NCBI GenBank assembly: GCA_934525405.1
Contig: CAKSZF010000010.1
Location: 1-34,623 of the forward strand
Length of the DNA: 34,623 nt
Reading direction: 5' to 3'
From: an uncultured Faecalibacterium sp.
Lineage (GTDB): Bacteria; Bacillota; Clostridia; Oscillospirales; Ruminococcaceae
Made by a program: the position numbers and the translations under genes. The notes beneath the pieces were generated by a model. It ran no database searches. It had not been told where the DNA came from and saw nothing but the letters and a program-made list of their open reading frames with translations. Every line of letters begins with the position of its first letter. Within the stretch, counting starts at the first letter, position 1. Below are positions 7,397 to 16,935 of the stretch, piece by piece.

Positions 7397-8242
7397 TTAC
7401 AGCCACCTTTCAAGGCAGCGCCCCAGCAGCACCCCACCGGATGCCAGCGCCGCCAGCCAGAGCCAGTCCGTGCCGCCGGTGACTACCCACCCTGCTGCCA
7501 TGATGGCGGCAAAGACGCACACCGGCGGCAGCACGATACGCGCGATGCGCAGCAGCTTCTCCCGCCGGGCGGGCAGTCCGGCGTCCAGCTGCTCGGGGTG
7601 CACGGCATCGCAGCAGATTTCGTCCCGGTACTTGCCCGGGTTGCGGTAGGCTTTATACGCGATGCCGTCCAGCGAAAACTCCGGGTACATCCCCTCTTTG
7701 GTCAGGGCGAAAAGCATTTCCTTTTCCTCTGCGTAGGCCTGCAAAGCCGCCGTAAACTCCTGCGGGGTGTTGATGCTGCCCTGCGGGATAAAGAAAAAGT
7801 GCTTCTGGTGCTGCACCTGCGCCAGCGTGCAGTAATCCTGCAGCCAGCCGGAGAAGAACCCCTGCTGCGGGGCGGGGCTTTCCATGCGGGTCAGGCAGGC
7901 GTCCACGTCCAGCGTGTCCGTCTGCGGAGCCTGCCGGGCAAGGTCGGCGCAGAACTGCATGGCTGCCGCCAGCTGCGCCGCCTGCTGCTCCAGCACGGTC
8001 TGCTGGGCTTGCAGCGCCTGTTGCAGGGGCTGTTCCCCGCGCAGTACCGCCTTGATGGTAGGCAGCGGCACATCCAGCATCCGCAGCATACGGATAAGTT
8101 TAAGCGTGCGGACATTCCCAGCGGTGTAATCGCGGTAGTCATTGCCCTGCCTGCGTGCCGGTGTGAGGAGCCCCTCTTTTTCATAAAAGCGGATGTTCGG
8201 GGCGGACACGCCGCTTTGTTCGGAAGCCTGTTTGATGTTCAT
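7397..8242 (-). CDS. MerR-family transcriptional regulator with C-terminal membrane segments
   Basis: The 281-residue protein starts with a MerR winged helix (MNIKQASEQSGVSAPNIRFY, then YRDYT, about residues 1-70), followed by a Gln/Ala-rich coiled coil (about 75-120) with no recognisable metal-binding cysteine pattern, a central effector-like part, and two hydrophobic helices at about 236-254 and 260-276. The helices suggest membrane attachment, which is unusual for a MerR regulator. The ATG at 8242 follows GGAGGTG; earlier in-frame codons to 8323 are upstream of the promoter found here and are excluded. The gene's own promoter carries a MerR-type dyad in a 19-bp spacer, so autoregulation is likely. 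Ligand unknown. Confidence 0.88.
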   Translation of the reverse strand: MNIKQASEQSGVSAPNIRFYEKEGLLTPARRQGNDYRDYTAGNVRTLKLIRMLRMLDVPLPTIKAVLRGEQPLQQALQAQQTVLEQQAAQLAAAMQFCADLARQAPQTDTLDVDACLTRMESPAPQQGFFSGWLQDYCTLAQVQHQKHFFFIPQGSINTPQEFTAALQAYAEEKEMLFALTKEGMYPEFSLDGIAYKAYRNPGKYRDEICCDAVHPEQLDAGLPARREKLLRIARIVLPPVCVFAAIMAAGWVVTGGTDWLWLAALASGGVLLGRCLERWL

Positions 8243-8261
8243 TTGCTTCACCTCCGCCCTT

Positions 8262-8292
8262 ACATTACACCTTAAAGCCGGTTGAAGGTCAA
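8262..8292 (-). promoter_or_regulatory. MerR-type promoter and operator of the MerR gene
   Basis: Minus strand -35 TTGACC (complement of 8287-8292), a 19-nt spacer, and -10 TAATGT (complement of 8262-8267). The long 19-nt spacer is the signature of MerR-controlled promoters, and the dyad 8269-8289 (ACCTT-N-AA-N-CCGG-N-TT-N-AAGGT) fills it. Confidence 0.82.
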
Positions 8293-8303
8293 GGCTTTTA
8301 CGC

Positions 8304-8349
8304 AAAAAACCGAGCCGCCGCACAAAAATGTGCAGGCAGCTCGGTTTTT
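8304..8349 (-). terminator. Terminator downstream of the M18 aminopeptidase gene
   Basis: AAAACCGAGC (8306-8315) pairs with GCTCGGTTTT (8339-8348), with an inner GCAC/GTGC stem; T runs flank both sides, so it may work in both directions. On the minus strand it ends the 13.5-8.4 kb operon. Confidence 0.75.
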
Positions 8350-8378
8350 CAATGCAAAATATCCGTCAGCGCAGGGGA

Positions 8379-9782
8379 TCAGTCAGCAGACTGGCAGAAC
8401 ACAGAGAAGGTGCGGTAAGCCATGTACAGGTCGGTCTTATGGATGACCTCGAAGGGAGAGTGCATGGACAGCACGGGCACGCCCATATCCAGCACCTTGA
8501 TGCCGCGGTTTGCCACATACTTGGCAATGGTGCCGCCGCCGCCCAGATCCAGACGGCCCATCTCGCCGATCTGCCATGCCACGTTGTTGGCATCCAGCAT
8601 ACGGGTGATGTCGCCCAGCAGCTCGGCGTTGGCGTCGCTGGCAGAGCTCTTGCCGCGGCTGCCGGTGTACTTGAAGATGGCAATGCCGCGGCCTGCGTAG
8701 GTGCCGTTCTGCTTCTCAAAGGCGCTTGCCCAAGAGGGGTCGTAGGCGGCGGTCACGTCCGCAGACAGGCACACGCTGTTGCGGAAGGCCAGAATGTCGT
8801 CCTGACCGGCAGCGCGGCAGAGCAGCTGCATAAAGTGGAACACATACATACTCTGCATACCGGTCACGCCGTCGGAGCCGATCTCTTCCTTATCGGTCAG
8901 CACGCAGATGGTGGTGTGCACGGGGTCCTTGGTCTCGATCTCGGCCAGCAGTGCGGGGTAAGCATCCACGCGGTCATCGTGGCCGTAGGCACCGATCATG
9001 GAGCGGTCAAAGCCCACGTCGCGTGCCTTGCTGGCGGGCACCACCTCGATCTCGGCGCGGGTGAAGTCGCGCTCGGTGATGCCGTACTTCTGGTTCAGCA
9101 GGATGAGGGTGTTCAGCTTGACAGCCTCCTTGACGTCCTCTTCCTCCACGGTGTCAGAGCCGATGAGCACGTTCAGCTCCTCTCCCTTGATGCCCTCGCT
9201 GAGCTTACGCTCGTTCTGCTCGGCACCCAGATGGGGCAGCAGGTCGGTGATGCAGAACACGGGATCGTTCTCGTCCTCACCGATGGCAAAGTTGACGCTG
9301 GAACCGTCGGCACGGGTGAACACGCCGTGGATGGCCAGCGGGATGGTAGCCCACTGGTACTTGCGCACACCGCCGTAGTAGTGGGTGCGGAAGTAGCTCA
9401 TGTGGTCAGACTCGTACAGGGGGTTGGGACGCAGGTCCAGACGGGGGCAGTCGATGTGGGCGATGACCAGACGGAAGCCCTCTTCATAGGGCTTCTGGCC
9501 GATGGTAGCCGCCACAACAGCCTTGTTCTCCTGAATGAAGTAGATCTTCTCGCCGGGGGCGTAGGCCTTTTTGGGCTCAAAAGCCTTGTAGCCAGCAGCC
9601 AGCAGCATCTGCTCGCTGATAACGGCAGCCTCGCGCTCGGTCTTGGCGCTGTCCATAAATTTCTTGTAACCCTCGGCAAAGGCAGCAGCCTTTTCCTTTA
9701 CATCTGCCTGCTTGTCGGCAGCATATTCGGGGGTGTAGAGCAGCTTTTCGGCGTACTCTTTTGCAGTAAGTTTCTCGCTCAT
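8379..9782 (-). CDS. apeB: M18-family aminopeptidase (aspartyl aminopeptidase type)
   Basis: This 467-residue cytoplasmic metallopeptidase removes N-terminal, often acidic, residues from peptides. Seen motifs are IAHIDCPRLDLRPNPLYES (metal His and Asp), GAYGHDDRVDAYP (bridging Asp), TDKEEIGSDGVTGM (catalytic Glu pair), GRGIAIFKYTGSRGKSSASD, and the closing MGVPVLSMHSPFEV (metal His). The length matches the bacterial M18 family. ATG at 9782 follows AAGGAG with good spacing. It is the last gene of a minus-strand run beginning near 13.5 kb and follows the lytic transglycosylase gene by 24 bp. Confidence 0.94.
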   Translation of the reverse strand: MSEKLTAKEYAEKLLYTPEYAADKQADVKEKAAAFAEGYKKFMDSAKTEREAAVISEQMLLAAGYKAFEPKKAYAPGEKIYFIQENKAVVAATIGQKPYEEGFRLVIAHIDCPRLDLRPNPLYESDHMSYFRTHYYGGVRKYQWATIPLAIHGVFTRADGSSVNFAIGEDENDPVFCITDLLPHLGAEQNERKLSEGIKGEELNVLIGSDTVEEEDVKEAVKLNTLILLNQKYGITERDFTRAEIEVVPASKARDVGFDRSMIGAYGHDDRVDAYPALLAEIETKDPVHTTICVLTDKEEIGSDGVTGMQSMYVFHFMQLLCRAAGQDDILAFRNSVCLSADVTAAYDPSWASAFEKQNGTYAGRGIAIFKYTGSRGKSSASDANAELLGDITRMLDANNVAWQIGEMGRLDLGGGGTIAKYVANRGIKVLDMGVPVLSMHSPFEVIHKTDLYMAYRTFSVFCQSAD

Positions 9783-9806
9783 AGTTTTTCGCTCCTTAAC
9801 TTTTTA

Positions 9807-10472
9807 TCATTGACCTGCGTACAGACGCTGATAGGTCTGGTAGCAGGCGGTGATCTTGTTGACGTAGTGGTGCATCTGGTTATAGGGGAAGCCCTGCAGG
9901 GTTTCCCCGTCTGCGGAGTGCTCTTCCATTTGCAGCAGCTGGTCTACCGTACCCCAGCCGCTGTGATACGCCGCAGCCGCTGTGGATACATCCCCTTTGT
10001 AGCGTTCCATGCACAGGTGCAGGTAGCAGCACCCGAACCGGATGGCGGTGTCAGGGCTATACAAGTCGGCAAAGGTCAGCGGCTCCTCCGGGGCAATTTT
10101 GCTGCGCATCCAGAGAAAAGTCTCCTCTGTCATCTGCATCAGACCCCGGGCGTCCACGCTGGAGGTAGCCTGCGGGTCAAAGCCGCTTTCGGTGCGGATA
10201 AAGGCGTAGACCAAAAGAGGGTCCAGCTCGTAGGCTGCTGCCCATTTTTCCACCAGCTGCTCGTACTTGCGAGGGTACAGAAGCCGGTCCAGACGGTTGC
10301 ACAGGGGCGGCGCTGCGCACACCGCCAGCACCACCGCCAGACACAAAGCAACCAGCCGCAGCAGCCGCTGACGGCGGCGCTGCTGTTTGCGGCGGCGCTG
10401 CTTTTCCCGGGCAGCGCGGCGCTCCCGGGCGGCGATGGGGTCGTAGGCTTTTTCGTAGTATTGTTCGTTCAA
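9807..10472 (-). CDS. Membrane-anchored lytic transglycosylase (SLT domain)
   Basis: About 221 residues: a very basic N-terminal stretch (RERRAAREKQRRRKQQRRR), one membrane helix (LLRLVALCLAVVLAVCAA), then a compact SLT domain with the catalytic Glu in FIRTESGFDP, the ARGLMQMT motif and AAAYHSGWG. Such enzymes cleave the glycan strands of peptidoglycan outside the membrane. Start choice: TTG at 10472 overlaps the coaE stop codon (TTGA), typical of translational coupling; an in-frame GTG at 10514 inside coaE would add 14 residues. TTG is preferred but not certain. The gene sits between coaE and the aminopeptidase. Confidence 0.88.
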   Translation of the reverse strand: MNEQYYEKAYDPIAARERRAAREKQRRRKQQRRRQRLLRLVALCLAVVLAVCAAPPLCNRLDRLLYPRKYEQLVEKWAAAYELDPLLVYAFIRTESGFDPQATSSVDARGLMQMTEETFLWMRSKIAPEEPLTFADLYSPDTAIRFGCCYLHLCMERYKGDVSTAAAAYHSGWGTVDQLLQMEEHSADGETLQGFPYNQMHHYVNKITACYQTYQRLYAGQ

Positions 10473-11086
10473 AGCGCTTCCGTCACGCCCCCTTCTGCCT
10501 GCAGCTGCACACACAGGCGGGCGGCTGCGGCTTGCAGTGCCTCTAGCCCGGCATCATTATGCAGGGTGTAGTCTGCCTGTGTGGTCAGGGTTTCTTCCGG
10601 GGTTTGGGCGTTCAGGCGGCGAGCGGCCATCTCCGGCGAGATGCCGTCCCGCGCCACGATACGCGCCACGCTGGTTTCAAAGGGTGCAGTGACCACGCAC
10701 AGGCGGTCACATTCAGCCTGCGCCGCCGTGCCCACGATGACAGCACCGTCTAGCACAAAAAGGGGCGCTCCGGCGGCCTGTGCCGCCTGCTTTGCCGCAC
10801 GGATGCGCGCCACGATGGCGGGGTGGGTCAGGCTGTCCAATGCAGCCTTGCCTTCCGGGGTGGCAAAGGCGCGGTCAGCCAGCAGACGGCGGTCCAACGT
10901 GCCGTCCGGCCTTAGAATATCCCCGCCGAACCGCGCCGTAAGCTGCGGCAGCAGCGGCGAGCCGGGCAGTAAAATCTCTCGGCTGAGCTGGTCGGCGTCT
11001 GCCAGCGGCACGCCGTGGGCGGCAAACACCGCTGTGACCGTGGACTTGCCGCAGCCGCTGCGCCCTGTGATGCCCAAGGTGATCAT
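10469..11086 (-). CDS. coaE: Dephospho-CoA kinase
   Basis: This 205-residue protein catalyses the last step of coenzyme A synthesis, phosphorylating the 3' hydroxyl of dephospho-CoA. The P-loop GRSGCGKST is at residues 8-16, followed by the family segment ADADQLSREIL, LDSLTHPAI, and the LID-region RIVARDGISPEMAARRLNAQ. ATG at 11086 overlaps the tsaC stop codon by four bases (ATGA), and its own end overlaps the next start, so translation of tsaC, coaE and the transglycosylase gene is probably coupled. Confidence 0.95.
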   Translation of the reverse strand: MITLGITGRSGCGKSTVTAVFAAHGVPLADADQLSREILLPGSPLLPQLTARFGGDILRPDGTLDRRLLADRAFATPEGKAALDSLTHPAIVARIRAAKQAAQAAGAPLFVLDGAVIVGTAAQAECDRLCVVTAPFETSVARIVARDGISPEMAARRLNAQTPEETLTTQADYTLHNDAGLEALQAAAARLCVQLQAEGGVTEAL

Positions 11087-12117
11087 AGGTCGATCACCCG
11101 GAAGGCGGCGGCGCGAATCAGGCGGTTGTACACTGCCATGGACAGGCCGTCCTTCTGCGGGCAGCGGGCGTAGACTACGCCGTCGCCCTGCTCATCCAGC
11201 GCCCGCAGGGAGCGGAAGATGTGCTTTGCCTGATCGGCACCGTCCCCCTCGCGGCCGTATTCCACGCAGGGCACGTCCAGCTTTGCGCTTTCACCGGCAA
11301 AGCACAAGCAGCTGGGGTTCTCGTTTTTATGGGCGTCCACATAGGCCTTGAACTGCTCAAAAGTGCCGTTAAGCAGCGTTACATCCGCCTTGGGGGCGTA
11401 GTGCTTATACTTCATGCCCGGGCTGCGCACCACAGCACCCTCCGGCAGCTTTTCCAGAATGGCCTTGGACACCTCTACTTCTTCACCAAGGGCGCGCTCC
11501 AAGTCCTCCAGCGTGATGTGCCCCGGGCGGAACAGGGTTGGCTTATCCCCCACCACCGACACCACGGTGCTCTCCACGCCCACATCGCACTCGCCGCCAT
11601 CGAGAATCAGCGGCAGGCGGCCGTCCATATCGGTAAACACGTCCTGCGCGTTGGTGGGGCTGGGCTTGCCGGAAAGGTTGGCGCTGGGGGCGGCAAAGGC
11701 GCAGCCGCTCTGCTGGATGACCGCCCGCGCAACCGGGTGGCTGGGCATACGGATGCCCACGGTATCCAGCCCGGCGCAGCACTCATCCGCCACCTCCGGC
11801 CCGCGCGGCATGATGATGGTCAGCGGCCCGGGGCAGAAGGCTGCCATCAGCAGCTGGGCACGCTCCGGCACTTCGCTGACAAGACCCGGCAGCATCTCCG
11901 GCCCGGTGACGTGGACGATGAGGGGGTTATCCTGCGGGCGTCCCTTGGCCACAAAGATATCGCGCACCGCCGCGCCGTTGCGGGCATCGGCGGCAATGCC
12001 GTAGACCGTCTCGGTGGGCAGGGCTACAAGCTGTCCCTGCCGCAGTAGCTGTGCGGCCTCGGCTACGCCTGCTTCATCGGCAGGCAAAACTCTGGTTTTG
12101 ATTTTCATACGAATCAT
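11083..12117 (-). CDS. tsaC: L-threonylcarbamoyladenylate synthase (Sua5/YwlC type)
   Basis: The 344-residue protein is the long Sua5 form: an N-terminal YrdC domain (about 10-205, with LVALPTETVYGIAADA, FVAKGRPQDNPLIVHV, PGPLTIIMPRG, DTVGIRMPSHP and AAPSANLSGKPSPT) and a C-terminal Sua5 domain after a SPGMKYKHYAPKA linker. It makes threonylcarbamoyl-AMP from threonine, bicarbonate and ATP, the first step of the t6A modification at position 37 of ANN-decoding tRNAs. ATG at 12117 is preceded by AGAAAGA; a second in-frame ATG lies nine bases later. It shares a minus-strand operon with prfA, a common arrangement in Firmicutes. Confidence 0.94.
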   Translation of the reverse strand: MIRMKIKTRVLPADEAGVAEAAQLLRQGQLVALPTETVYGIAADARNGAAVRDIFVAKGRPQDNPLIVHVTGPEMLPGLVSEVPERAQLLMAAFCPGPLTIIMPRGPEVADECCAGLDTVGIRMPSHPVARAVIQQSGCAFAAPSANLSGKPSPTNAQDVFTDMDGRLPLILDGGECDVGVESTVVSVVGDKPTLFRPGHITLEDLERALGEEVEVSKAILEKLPEGAVVRSPGMKYKHYAPKADVTLLNGTFEQFKAYVDAHKNENPSCLCFAGESAKLDVPCVEYGREGDGADQAKHIFRSLRALDEQGDGVVYARCPQKDGLSMAVYNRLIRAAAFRVIDL

Positions 12118-12188
12118 CGTTCTTTCTATCTGTAAAGTATAGTTGCTTGGCAGTTACTCGGATAGTTTTGCACCCGCAAAACCGGGTT

Positions 12189-13274
<1,086 letters not shown>

Positions 13275-13324
13275 CCTTGCAGTTCTCCTTACAAATTCGT
13301 TCCGGTTCGGGTGCGTTGGCTGCG

Positions 13325-13516
13325 CTACTGCGCGCTGCCGGGCTTTACCACCTTTTTGATGTTCTTTTCAATTTTGGCGCGGGGCAGCATGACCTCGCGT
13401 CCGCAGCCGGTACAGCGGATCTTAAAATCCATGCCCACCCGCAGCACCTCGAAGCTGGATGCCCCGCAGGGGTGCTTTTTGCGGGTGAGGATGGTATCTC
13501 CCACAGCGATGTCCAT
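13325..13516 (-). CDS. DUF951-family small zinc-ribbon-like protein
   Basis: A 63-residue protein beginning MDIAVGDTILTRKKHPCGAS and containing FKIRCTGCGREVMLPRAK. The CG-AS and CTGCG segments are typical of DUF951, a small Firmicutes family of unknown function that probably binds metal through its three cysteines. ATG at 13516 follows GGGAGAGG; the frame stays open upstream but no better start lies in the ribosome-binding context, and a promoter sits inside that upstream stretch. It heads the minus-strand run leading to prfA. Confidence 0.85.
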   Translation of the reverse strand: MDIAVGDTILTRKKHPCGASSFEVLRVGMDFKIRCTGCGREVMLPRAKIEKNIKKVVKPGSAQ

Positions 13517-13612
13517 ATTTATCCGACCTCTCCCTTCTTTTCTGCCGCGCAATCGCCCGGCAGAGCCAGTGTGTGCCGCCGCCCGCATGGTGGGTGCCGC
13601 GCATACAGATAT

Positions 13613-13641
13613 AGTATAATGCAAAGCCGCACAAAATGCAA
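13613..13641 (-). promoter_or_regulatory. Candidate promoter of the DUF951-prfA-tsaC-coaE operon
   Basis: Minus strand TTGCAT (complement of 13636-13641), 17-nt spacer, TATACT (complement of 13613-13618), about 97 bp upstream of the DUF951 start. The -35 is a weak match. Confidence 0.5.
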
Positions 13642-13717
13642 ATATCTGCGCACACTGCTGCATATCGTTGTAGCATCGCACAGAGACCCGAAAACTATAT
13701 AGAAAGAGGAATGAAAC

Positions 13718-14653
13718 ATGATGCAAGCTTATCGTACCGAAAACAGTTACCGTTCTGCCGCCCGTCTGTCCCCTGCCGAGCTGCGGGCTGCCATGGCCAG
13801 CGGCGAGATTTTACAGGCCACTGCCCTTGCCTTTGACACCCGGCGGCAGCTGCGGTTTGAGCTGGGCGGCGTAAAGGCGGTGATGCCCTTTGCCCAGTGC
13901 GCAGACGGTGCCGAGACCGGTACCGTGCGGGATATTGCGGTGCTGACCCGGGTGGGACGCCCCACCTGCTTTGTCATTGAGGGGCTGGACACGGACGAGG
14001 ACGGCACACCCTGCTACCGGCTTTCCCGCGCCGAGGCGCAGCGGCTGTGCAAGGCCGAGTATTTGGACACCCTTTCGCCCGGGGATATCCTGCCCTGTAC
14101 GGTGACCCACATCGAGCCGTTCGGCGCGTTTTGTGACGTAGGCTGCGGCATCAGCGCCCTGCTGCCCATCGACTGTATGTCGGTAAGCCGCATCTCCTCC
14201 CCTGCCGACCGGGTCAGCGTAGGGCAGCAGATTTTGTGTGCCATCAAGAACCGGGACGCGCAGGGGCGCTTTGTGCTGACCATCCGGGAGCTGCTGGGCA
14301 CATGGGCAGAAAATGCCGCCCGGTTCACCGTGGGCGAAACGGTGGTGGGCATTGTGCGCAGCGTGGAGGAATACGGCACCTTTGTGGAAATCGCGCCGAA
14401 CCTTGCGGGGCTTGCGGAGAGCTGCTCCGGCCTTGCACCCGGACAGGCGGTAAGCGTCTACATCAAAAACATCCTGCCGGAAAAGATGAAGATCAAGCTG
14501 GTCATCGTGAACCACGCCCTGAGCCAGCCCCACCGGTTTGAGCTGCGGTACTTCATCACCGAGGGACATCTGGACCGGTGGGTGTATTCTACACCGGAAT
14601 GCCCCAAGCGCATTGAGACAGATTTTGCCGTTGCAGCTTGCAATCCGGGCTGA
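13718..14653 (+). CDS. S1 RNA-binding domain protein (ribosomal protein S1-like)
   Basis: The 311-residue protein contains three S1-like OB-fold units: a divergent one at about 25-107, a clear one at about 120-192 (PGDILPCTVTHIEPFGAFCD, VSVGQQILCAIKNRD) and a third at about 203-266 (VGETVVGIVRSVEEYGTFVE). S1 domains bind single-stranded RNA. Such short S1-like proteins of Firmicutes are often labelled ribosomal protein S1, but it has fewer domains than true S1 and its exact role is unknown. ATG at 13718 follows AGAGGA; the next codon is also ATG. It is divergent from the DUF951 gene. Confidence 0.85.
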   Translation: MMQAYRTENSYRSAARLSPAELRAAMASGEILQATALAFDTRRQLRFELGGVKAVMPFAQCADGAETGTVRDIAVLTRVGRPTCFVIEGLDTDEDGTPCYRLSRAEAQRLCKAEYLDTLSPGDILPCTVTHIEPFGAFCDVGCGISALLPIDCMSVSRISSPADRVSVGQQILCAIKNRDAQGRFVLTIRELLGTWAENAARFTVGETVVGIVRSVEEYGTFVEIAPNLAGLAESCSGLAPGQAVSVYIKNILPEKMKIKLVIVNHALSQPHRFELRYFITEGHLDRWVYSTPECPKRIETDFAVAACNPG

Positions 14654-14666
14654 AAGCCTTTATACT
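14638..14666 (+). promoter_or_regulatory. Promoter of the DUF4364 gene
   Basis: TTGCAA (14638-14643), 17-nt spacer, TATACT (14661-14666). It overlaps the last codons of the S1-domain gene and leaves a leader of about 90 nt. Confidence 0.65.
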
Positions 14667-14761
14667 AATAGAAAGAGTTTTTGTCTGCCCGCTGCCCGCC
14701 CTTTCCGCAGCGGCGCAGACCTTTGATGCCATGTGAAAGCGCAAGGGGGATGTAAGGAACG

Positions 14762-15313
14762 ATGAGCGCCAATGATGCTTTTACCGCCGGTGTCCGTCCC
14801 GGCGGCCTGACCAGCAGCACCGAGATCCGGCTGCTGCTGTGCTATCTGGTGAAAAACGCCGGTCCCATTACCCGGCAGGAGATCGAGAACGCCCTGATGG
14901 AGGAAGCCCTTGTCAACTATTTTGAGATAGGCTCCTGTCTGGACGATATCGCAAAACAGGCGCTGGTTACCCTGACCGGCGACAGCTATACCATTACCGA
15001 CAAAGGCCGCAAGGTGGCGCAGGAGCTGGCCTACGACCTGCCCCGCACCGTGCGGGAACGGGCAGTCGCTGCCGTGCTGCGCTGCCAGACGTGGGCCCGC
15101 AAGGAGGCTAAGTACAGCGCCCGCATCACCGAAAAGGCCGACGGTCACTGCACCGTGCGCTGCACCGTAAAGGGGCTGGACAGCGAGCTGTTCTGTCTGG
15201 AACTGGGTGCGCCCGACCGGCTGAGCGCCGAGCTGGTAAAAAAGCAGTTCATCCTGAAGGGCAACGAGATCTATCAGCTTCTCATCAACAAGCTGACCGA
15301 GGAAGAAAAATAA
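14762..15313 (+). CDS. DUF4364-family protein, winged-helix-like
   Basis: A 183-residue protein. The N-terminal half (GLTSSTEIRLLLCYLVKNAG, then VNYFEIGSCLDDIAKQALVT and YTITDKGRKVAQEL) has the helix pattern and TITDKG wing of a winged-helix DNA-binding domain and matches the DUF4364 pattern of Clostridia as I know it. Function is not established; transcriptional regulation is a reasonable guess. ATG at 14762 follows TAAGGA. It has its own promoter and a strong terminator. Confidence 0.8.
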   Translation: MSANDAFTAGVRPGGLTSSTEIRLLLCYLVKNAGPITRQEIENALMEEALVNYFEIGSCLDDIAKQALVTLTGDSYTITDKGRKVAQELAYDLPRTVRERAVAAVLRCQTWARKEAKYSARITEKADGHCTVRCTVKGLDSELFCLELGAPDRLSAELVKKQFILKGNEIYQLLINKLTEEEK

Positions 15314-15322
15314 GACAGAACG

Positions 15323-15369
15323 ATCCCCGCCCGCTGTAAGCAACCCTTACGGCGGGCGGGGATTTTTTT
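15323..15369 (+). terminator. Terminator of the DUF4364 gene
   Basis: ATCCCCGCCCGCTGTAAG (15323-15340) pairs with CTTACGGCGGGCGGGGAT (15346-15363) with one mismatch or wobble, followed by a run of seven T. Confidence 0.88.
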
Positions 15370-15379
15370 CAGATACGCC

Positions 15380-16873
15380 CTAGATCAGGATGCAGATCAG
15401 TCCGGTGCAGCCCTCGTTGATGACCCGCTCCAGCGTTTCCTGCAGGCGGGTGCGGGCCTCCTGCGGGATGTGGAGCAGCTTGTTCTGCAAACCGTCGTTC
15501 ACCAGCTCGTGCAGACTTTTGCCGAAGATGTTGGACTCCCACAGCTGCACCGGGTCGTCTGCAAAGTCGGCCAGCAGGCTCTGCACCAAGTCCTCGCTCT
15601 GCTTCTCGGTGCCCACAATGGGGCTCAGTTCAGTGTGGATGGTGGCCTTCATCATCTGGATAGAGGGCGCACAGGCTTGCAGCCGCACCCCGCAGCGCCC
15701 GTCCTGATGCACGATCTCCGGCGGTTCCAGATGCAGCTCGTCGATGGAGGGCATCACGATGCCGTAGCCGGTGGCCTCCACCTGCTCCAAGGCGCTGCGC
15801 ACCTTCTCGTAGGCGCGCTTTGCCCGGGCCAGCTCCATGATGCAGGGCATCAACCCCGCCTCATCCCCGATGTCCAGCCCGGTCTGCTCGCTGAGCACCT
15901 GATAAAAGATCTCCGGCTTCAGCTCCACACTTACCCGCACACTGCCGGCGGCAAGATCTGCGCCCGCCACTGCCGAGCGCTGCACGGCATCGCATTCCAG
16001 CGCAGGGGCGTCCGTTCCAGTGGGCAGATCCTTCATGCGGGACACCCGCTCTGCCAGCTGCATGGCGGCTGCATATACCTGTGTTTGCAGCCAGTGCCCG
16101 GGCTCCAGCATGGTCACCCAGCGGGGCAGGGCAAAATCCAGCTCCTGCACCGGGAACTCGTACAGCACCCGCCGCAAGATCTCCCCCAGCATGGCGGCGT
16201 CCAAGTCCACGCAGCTTACCGGCAGCACGGTGCGGCGGTAGTCCCGCGCCATGCCCTCGGCCAGCTGCCGGGTCTCCGGCGCGTCCGGGTGGGTGCTGTT
16301 GAGCAGAATGATATAGGGCTTGCCCAGCGCTTCCAGCTCGGTGACGACCCGCTTTTCTGCCTCTGCGTAGCCCGCCCGGGGGATATCGCTGACCGAACCG
16401 TCCGTAGTGACCACCACCCCGATGGTGGAGTGCTCGCAGATCACCTTGCGGGTGCCGGTCTCTGCGGCAAGATCAAAGGGCACCTCCTGCTCGAACCACG
16501 GGCTTTTGACCATGCGGGGCTTTGCGTCCTCCTCGTGCCCCATGGCACCCTCCACCATGTAGCCCACACAGTCGATCAGCCGCACCCGGCACGCCCCGCC
16601 GCCCTCCAGCTGCAAGGGCACGGCGGTCTCCGGGATGAACTTGGGCTCGGTGGTCATGATGGTGCGCCCCGCCGCCGACTGCGGCAACTCGTCCCGGGCA
16701 CGCTCCCGGGCAGCGGCAGAGCCGGACATGGCGGGCAGCACCAGCTGCTCCATGAACCGCTTGATAAAGGTAGATTTGCCGCTGCGTACCGGGCCCACCA
16801 CACCGATGTAGATATCCCCGCCGGTGCGTGCGCCGATCTCGCGACAGATGCTGTTCTGTTCCTGTTTCTCCAA
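15380..16873 (-). CDS. spoIVA: Stage IV sporulation protein A (spore coat ATPase)
   Basis: The 497-residue protein matches SpoIVA in length and order: a TRAFAC-type ATPase domain with Walker A GPVRSGKST (27-35), IMTTEPKFIPETAVPL, the switch-like LIDCVGYMVEGAMGHEE, and GVVVTTDGSVSDIPR; a middle domain; and a C terminus ending GCTGLICILI as in family members. In Bacillus SpoIVA polymerises on the forespore membrane with ATP hydrolysis and forms the coat base. TTG at 16873 is the start, behind GGAGAAGG. A sigma-E-like promoter lies upstream. The gene looks intact, notable if this organism is indeed a non-spore-former of the Faecalibacterium group. Confidence 0.93.
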   Translation of the reverse strand: MEKQEQNSICREIGARTGGDIYIGVVGPVRSGKSTFIKRFMEQLVLPAMSGSAAARERARDELPQSAAGRTIMTTEPKFIPETAVPLQLEGGGACRVRLIDCVGYMVEGAMGHEEDAKPRMVKSPWFEQEVPFDLAAETGTRKVICEHSTIGVVVTTDGSVSDIPRAGYAEAEKRVVTELEALGKPYIILLNSTHPDAPETRQLAEGMARDYRRTVLPVSCVDLDAAMLGEILRRVLYEFPVQELDFALPRWVTMLEPGHWLQTQVYAAAMQLAERVSRMKDLPTGTDAPALECDAVQRSAVAGADLAAGSVRVSVELKPEIFYQVLSEQTGLDIGDEAGLMPCIMELARAKRAYEKVRSALEQVEATGYGIVMPSIDELHLEPPEIVHQDGRCGVRLQACAPSIQMMKATIHTELSPIVGTEKQSEDLVQSLLADFADDPVQLWESNIFGKSLHELVNDGLQNKLLHIPQEARTRLQETLERVINEGCTGLICILI

Positions 16874-16935
16874 GGTCCTTCTCCCCTTCCTGTTGCGCTG
16901 CGCACCGCGCCCGTAGGGGTGGGTGTGCTCGTTGT

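Noticed and set aside
8328..10571. 747-codon plus-strand open frame over the aminopeptidase and transglycosylase genes
   Set aside because: It lies wholly antisense to two recognisable enzymes and shows His/Val/Gly/Leu-rich composition typical of GC-skewed shadow frames.
12118..12188. Separate promoter for tsaC
   Set aside because: A TATACT is present but no -35 lies at proper distance; the gap holds only a small ACCCG/CGGGT hairpin.
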